This document shows positions 62,003 through 64,000 of a stretch of 64,000 nucleotides of DNA, piece after piece. The number at the start of each line of letters is the position of its first letter. The first letter of the stretch is position 1. Both the position numbers and the translations under genes were made by a program. This DNA comes from Flavobacterium sp. ov086 (GTDB taxonomy: Bacteria > Bacteroidota > Bacteroidia > Flavobacteriales > Flavobacteriaceae), in NCBI RefSeq assembly GCF_900187965.1, contig NZ_FZNL01000019.1, forward strand, positions 1 through 64,000, written 5' to 3'. The notes beneath the pieces are model-generated. The model saw nothing but the letters and a program-made list of their open reading frames with translations. It did no database searches and had not been told where the DNA came from.

Positions 62003-63589
62003 ATGAACGTAACTGATTATATCTACTTAATGAACAAACCCGATGCTATTACAGAAAAGCAAGCGGATGCATTAGGAAGTGTTTTGAATGAATTTCCGTA
62101 TTTTCAAAGTGCGCGCGCATTGCGATTAAAAGGACTTTATGATCAAAACAGCTTTAAGTATAATTATGCTCTAAAAGTTACGGCAGCTTATACAACTGAT
62201 CGTTCGGTTTTGTTTGATTTTATAACATCTGAAACTTTTACTTCTATTCAGAATGAATATTATGATAGAAAGCTGAAAGACCTTTTGAATATTACTGTTT
62301 TTGACAGCGAAATCGTCTCGACAGAACAAATTAAGAAAGTCACAGAGGTTCGGATTGATCCAATTGAGAAATCAATTTTAGATTCTATTAAAGAAGCTAC
62401 AACTGTTACTTTTGAAAAACCTGCAATAATCGAGGAAACAAAAATCGATTCTATTGTTGAACAACCTGTTTTAACTTCTACAAAAGAGGAAACAAACATA
62501 ACTTTTGACGAGCCTATTAGTGAGCAATCAATTTTAGATTCTTTTAAAGAAGTGACGATCACAACTTTTGAAGAACCTATAAGAATAGAGGAGATTAAGA
62601 TTGAACTAATTAACGAACAATCATTTTTAGATTCTTTTGAAGAAGTAACAACAGTAACTTCTGAAGAGCCTTTTAAAACAGAGGAAATTAAAATTGAGTC
62701 AATAAGTGAACAATCAATTTTAGATACTTTCGAAGAAGTAACTATTGAAGAACCTGCAATAATTGAGGAACCAAAAACTGACCCTATTATTGAGCAGCCA
62801 ATTTCAACTTCGATTAAAGAAGAAACAAACATAACTTTTGACGAACCAATAAAAGTTGACGAACCAAAGGTTGATCCTATCATTGAGCAACCTGTTAAAA
62901 TCGTAACTTCAACTTTTTTTGATGAAACAGTTGATGATGATGATGAAATTCCGGAAGTACAAGTTGATCCGATTGAGAAATCAATCTTAAACTCTATTAA
63001 AGAAACTTCATCAGTAGTTTTTGAAGAATCAAAGGAAATTGAAGAAATTAAAGACGCCGAGGTTCCCGAAACTGTAAAAATTGCGGAAGAAAATCTGGAA
63101 ATAGGAAAACCATTAGATTTTTCTGTTAATGAAAAGCACTCTTTTCAGGAATGGCTGCAATTAGCAAAAACTGAACCTATTGACAGAACAGAAGAAGCAC
63201 CAAAAACTCCTGAAGAGGTAAAACAAGTTGAAAAAACTGTTGAACAAAAAATAACGCCGAAAGCAGAACCAAAAGCTGTAGTCGAAATAATTGACGAAGA
63301 GAAAAAGAAAAAAGCTGAAATAATCGATAAGTTTATTGAGACTAATCCAAAAATTTCTCCTATAAAACAAGTTGCGATAAACCCAACGGTACAATTTGAC
63401 ATCAATCAAGAGGATAATTCCTACTTAATGACAGAGACTTTAGCCAGAGTATATTTGGAACAAAAGAAATATACAAAAGCAATACAAGCATATGAAATAT
63501 TAATTTTGAAATATCCAGAAAAAATTAGTTTCTTTGCAGACCGTATTTCGGATATAAAGATTTTACAACAAAATAACAATAATAATTAA
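62003..63589 (+). CDS. repeat-rich acidic protein with C-terminal TPR
   Basis: A 528-residue protein without signal or membrane segment. An N-terminal domain of about 110 residues (MNVTDYIYLMNKPDAITEKQ; NEFPYFQSARALRLKGLYDQ) is conserved-looking. A long acidic middle part (about 115-340) is made of imperfect repeats near 35 residues with cores like EEPAIIEE, KIDSIVEQ and KEETNITFDEPI. The C-terminal TPR-like hairpin reads TLARVYLEQKKYTKAIQAYE. It starts 104 nt after lptE and ends 3 nt before secG. Function unknown. Confidence 0.75.
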   Translation: MNVTDYIYLMNKPDAITEKQADALGSVLNEFPYFQSARALRLKGLYDQNSFKYNYALKVTAAYTTDRSVLFDFITSETFTSIQNEYYDRKLKDLLNITVFDSEIVSTEQIKKVTEVRIDPIEKSILDSIKEATTVTFEKPAIIEETKIDSIVEQPVLTSTKEETNITFDEPISEQSILDSFKEVTITTFEEPIRIEEIKIELINEQSFLDSFEEVTTVTSEEPFKTEEIKIESISEQSILDTFEEVTIEEPAIIEEPKTDPIIEQPISTSIKEETNITFDEPIKVDEPKVDPIIEQPVKIVTSTFFDETVDDDDEIPEVQVDPIEKSILNSIKETSSVVFEESKEIEEIKDAEVPETVKIAEENLEIGKPLDFSVNEKHSFQEWLQLAKTEPIDRTEEAPKTPEEVKQVEKTVEQKITPKAEPKAVVEIIDEEKKKKAEIIDKFIETNPKISPIKQVAINPTVQFDINQEDNSYLMTETLARVYLEQKKYTKAIQAYEILILKYPEKISFFADRISDIKILQQNNNNN

Positions 63590-63592
63590 GCA

Positions 63593-63934
63593 ATGAGCAC
63601 ATTTTCAATTTTTTTAGTTTTAATCACAATAGTTTGTTTTCTATTGATCGTAGTAATCATGGTTCAAAACCCTAAAGGAGGCGGATTATCCTCTACTATC
63701 AGCGGAACTCAAATGTTAGGTGGAGTACAAAAAACAACAGACTTTTTAGATAAAAGTACCTGGACACTAGCTACTATTTTGATTGCTTTAATTTTGCTTT
63801 CAAGCTTAAGCTTTACAGGATCATTGAGTGATTCTGATTCTAAAATCATTGAAAAAACTGAAGCTCCTGCTGCTAACACACCAGCTGCTCCAGTTCAACA
63901 AACACCTGCTCCGGCGACTCCTGCAGCAAAATAA
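63593..63934 (+). CDS. secG: preprotein translocase subunit SecG
   Basis: A 113-residue protein with the two SecG membrane segments (about 4-22 and 55-73) and the connecting signature VQNPKGGGLSSTISG followed by GGVQKTTDFLDKSTW. An alanine/proline-rich tail (APAATP type) extends beyond the usual length, as in other Bacteroidota. It is translated 3 nt after the preceding gene and ends at a strong terminator. Confidence 0.95.
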   Translation: MSTFSIFLVLITIVCFLLIVVIMVQNPKGGGLSSTISGTQMLGGVQKTTDFLDKSTWTLATILIALILLSSLSFTGSLSDSDSKIIEKTEAPAANTPAAPVQQTPAPATPAAK

Positions 63935-63954
63935 TCACATAGATATAAATATTA

Positions 63955-63980
63955 AATGCCAGCCTGTCAAAGCTGGCATT
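63955..63980 (+). terminator. terminator after secG
   Basis: A 9-bp stem (aatgccagc/gctggcatt) with an 8-nt loop and a following T tract. Confidence 0.9.
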
Positions 63981-64000
63981 TTTTTTAAGAAATAATGTCA

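Noticed and set aside
62260..62883. 207-codon minus-strand frame, serine- and isoleucine-rich
   Set aside because: It is the antisense of the acidic repeat region of the 528-residue protein; the repeats keep the opposite frame open.
1..64000. tRNA or rRNA genes
   Set aside because: No sequence with tRNA T-loop and acceptor features or rRNA signatures was recognised in the intergenic regions.

Overview
The window looks like the chromosome of a Flavobacterium-type member of the Bacteroidota. The evidence is a complete gldK-gldL-gldM-gldN-gldO cluster (type IX secretion and gliding motility), a SusC/SusD polysaccharide utilisation locus, many lipobox-bearing lipoproteins, low G+C content, promoters of the TAnnTTTG (-7) type, and several families of palindromic intergenic repeats.

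Layout. (1) 1-1256 is an IS110-family insertion sequence. Its left non-coding end folds into two stem-loops resembling a bridge RNA, and short segments of both loops match the sequence at both proposed ends of the element. (2) 1300-10200 is an accessory stretch: a lipoprotein hydrolase, small lipoproteins, an M13 metallopeptidase, an XRE regulator, a PD-(D/E)XK-like protein, a DUF6090-like membrane protein, a DUF5694-like secreted protein and the pseudouridine synthase TruC, with attC-like palindromes between some genes. (3) 10250-17500 looks like a polymorphic-toxin locus reduced to a store of immunity genes. It has several orphan minus-strand genes, small membrane proteins, and an RHS core fragment with a HExxH-bearing C-terminal domain that overlaps a lipoprotein gene. 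(4) 17650-30300 is a polysaccharide utilisation locus: a GH36 alpha-galactosidase facing a susC-susD operon and two six-hairpin hydrolases. A repeated ACTGGTA motif sits in front of both divergent promoters. (5) 30580-43750 is mixed metabolism and regulation: a PEP mutase/isocitrate lyase-like protein, a saccharopine-dehydrogenase-like protein, a Crp regulator, an EthD-DinB-SRPBCC operon facing a GlxA regulator, an isochorismatase-like hydrolase, an LRR protein, and a lipid kinase facing an App1-type phosphatase. (6) 44120-58000 holds ABC-F, DUF983, a DAO oxidoreductase, gldKLMNO, an arginase-fold protein that has lost metal ligands, and topA. (7) 58090-63934 reads miaB, a sigma-54 activator, lptE, a repeat-rich TPR protein and secG, with a GxxExxY gene bounded by inverted repeats inserted between miaB and the activator.

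How the parts work together. The gld genes encode the T9SS core motor and ring. The utilisation locus would bind, import and cut an alpha-galactoside-containing glycan. The strongest leads for something new are the IS110 element with its self-consistent guide RNA, the shared operator architecture of the utilisation locus, the GxxExxY cassette with a gene-less relative elsewhere in the window, the RHS tip and immunity remnants, and the degenerate arginase-fold protein beside topA.
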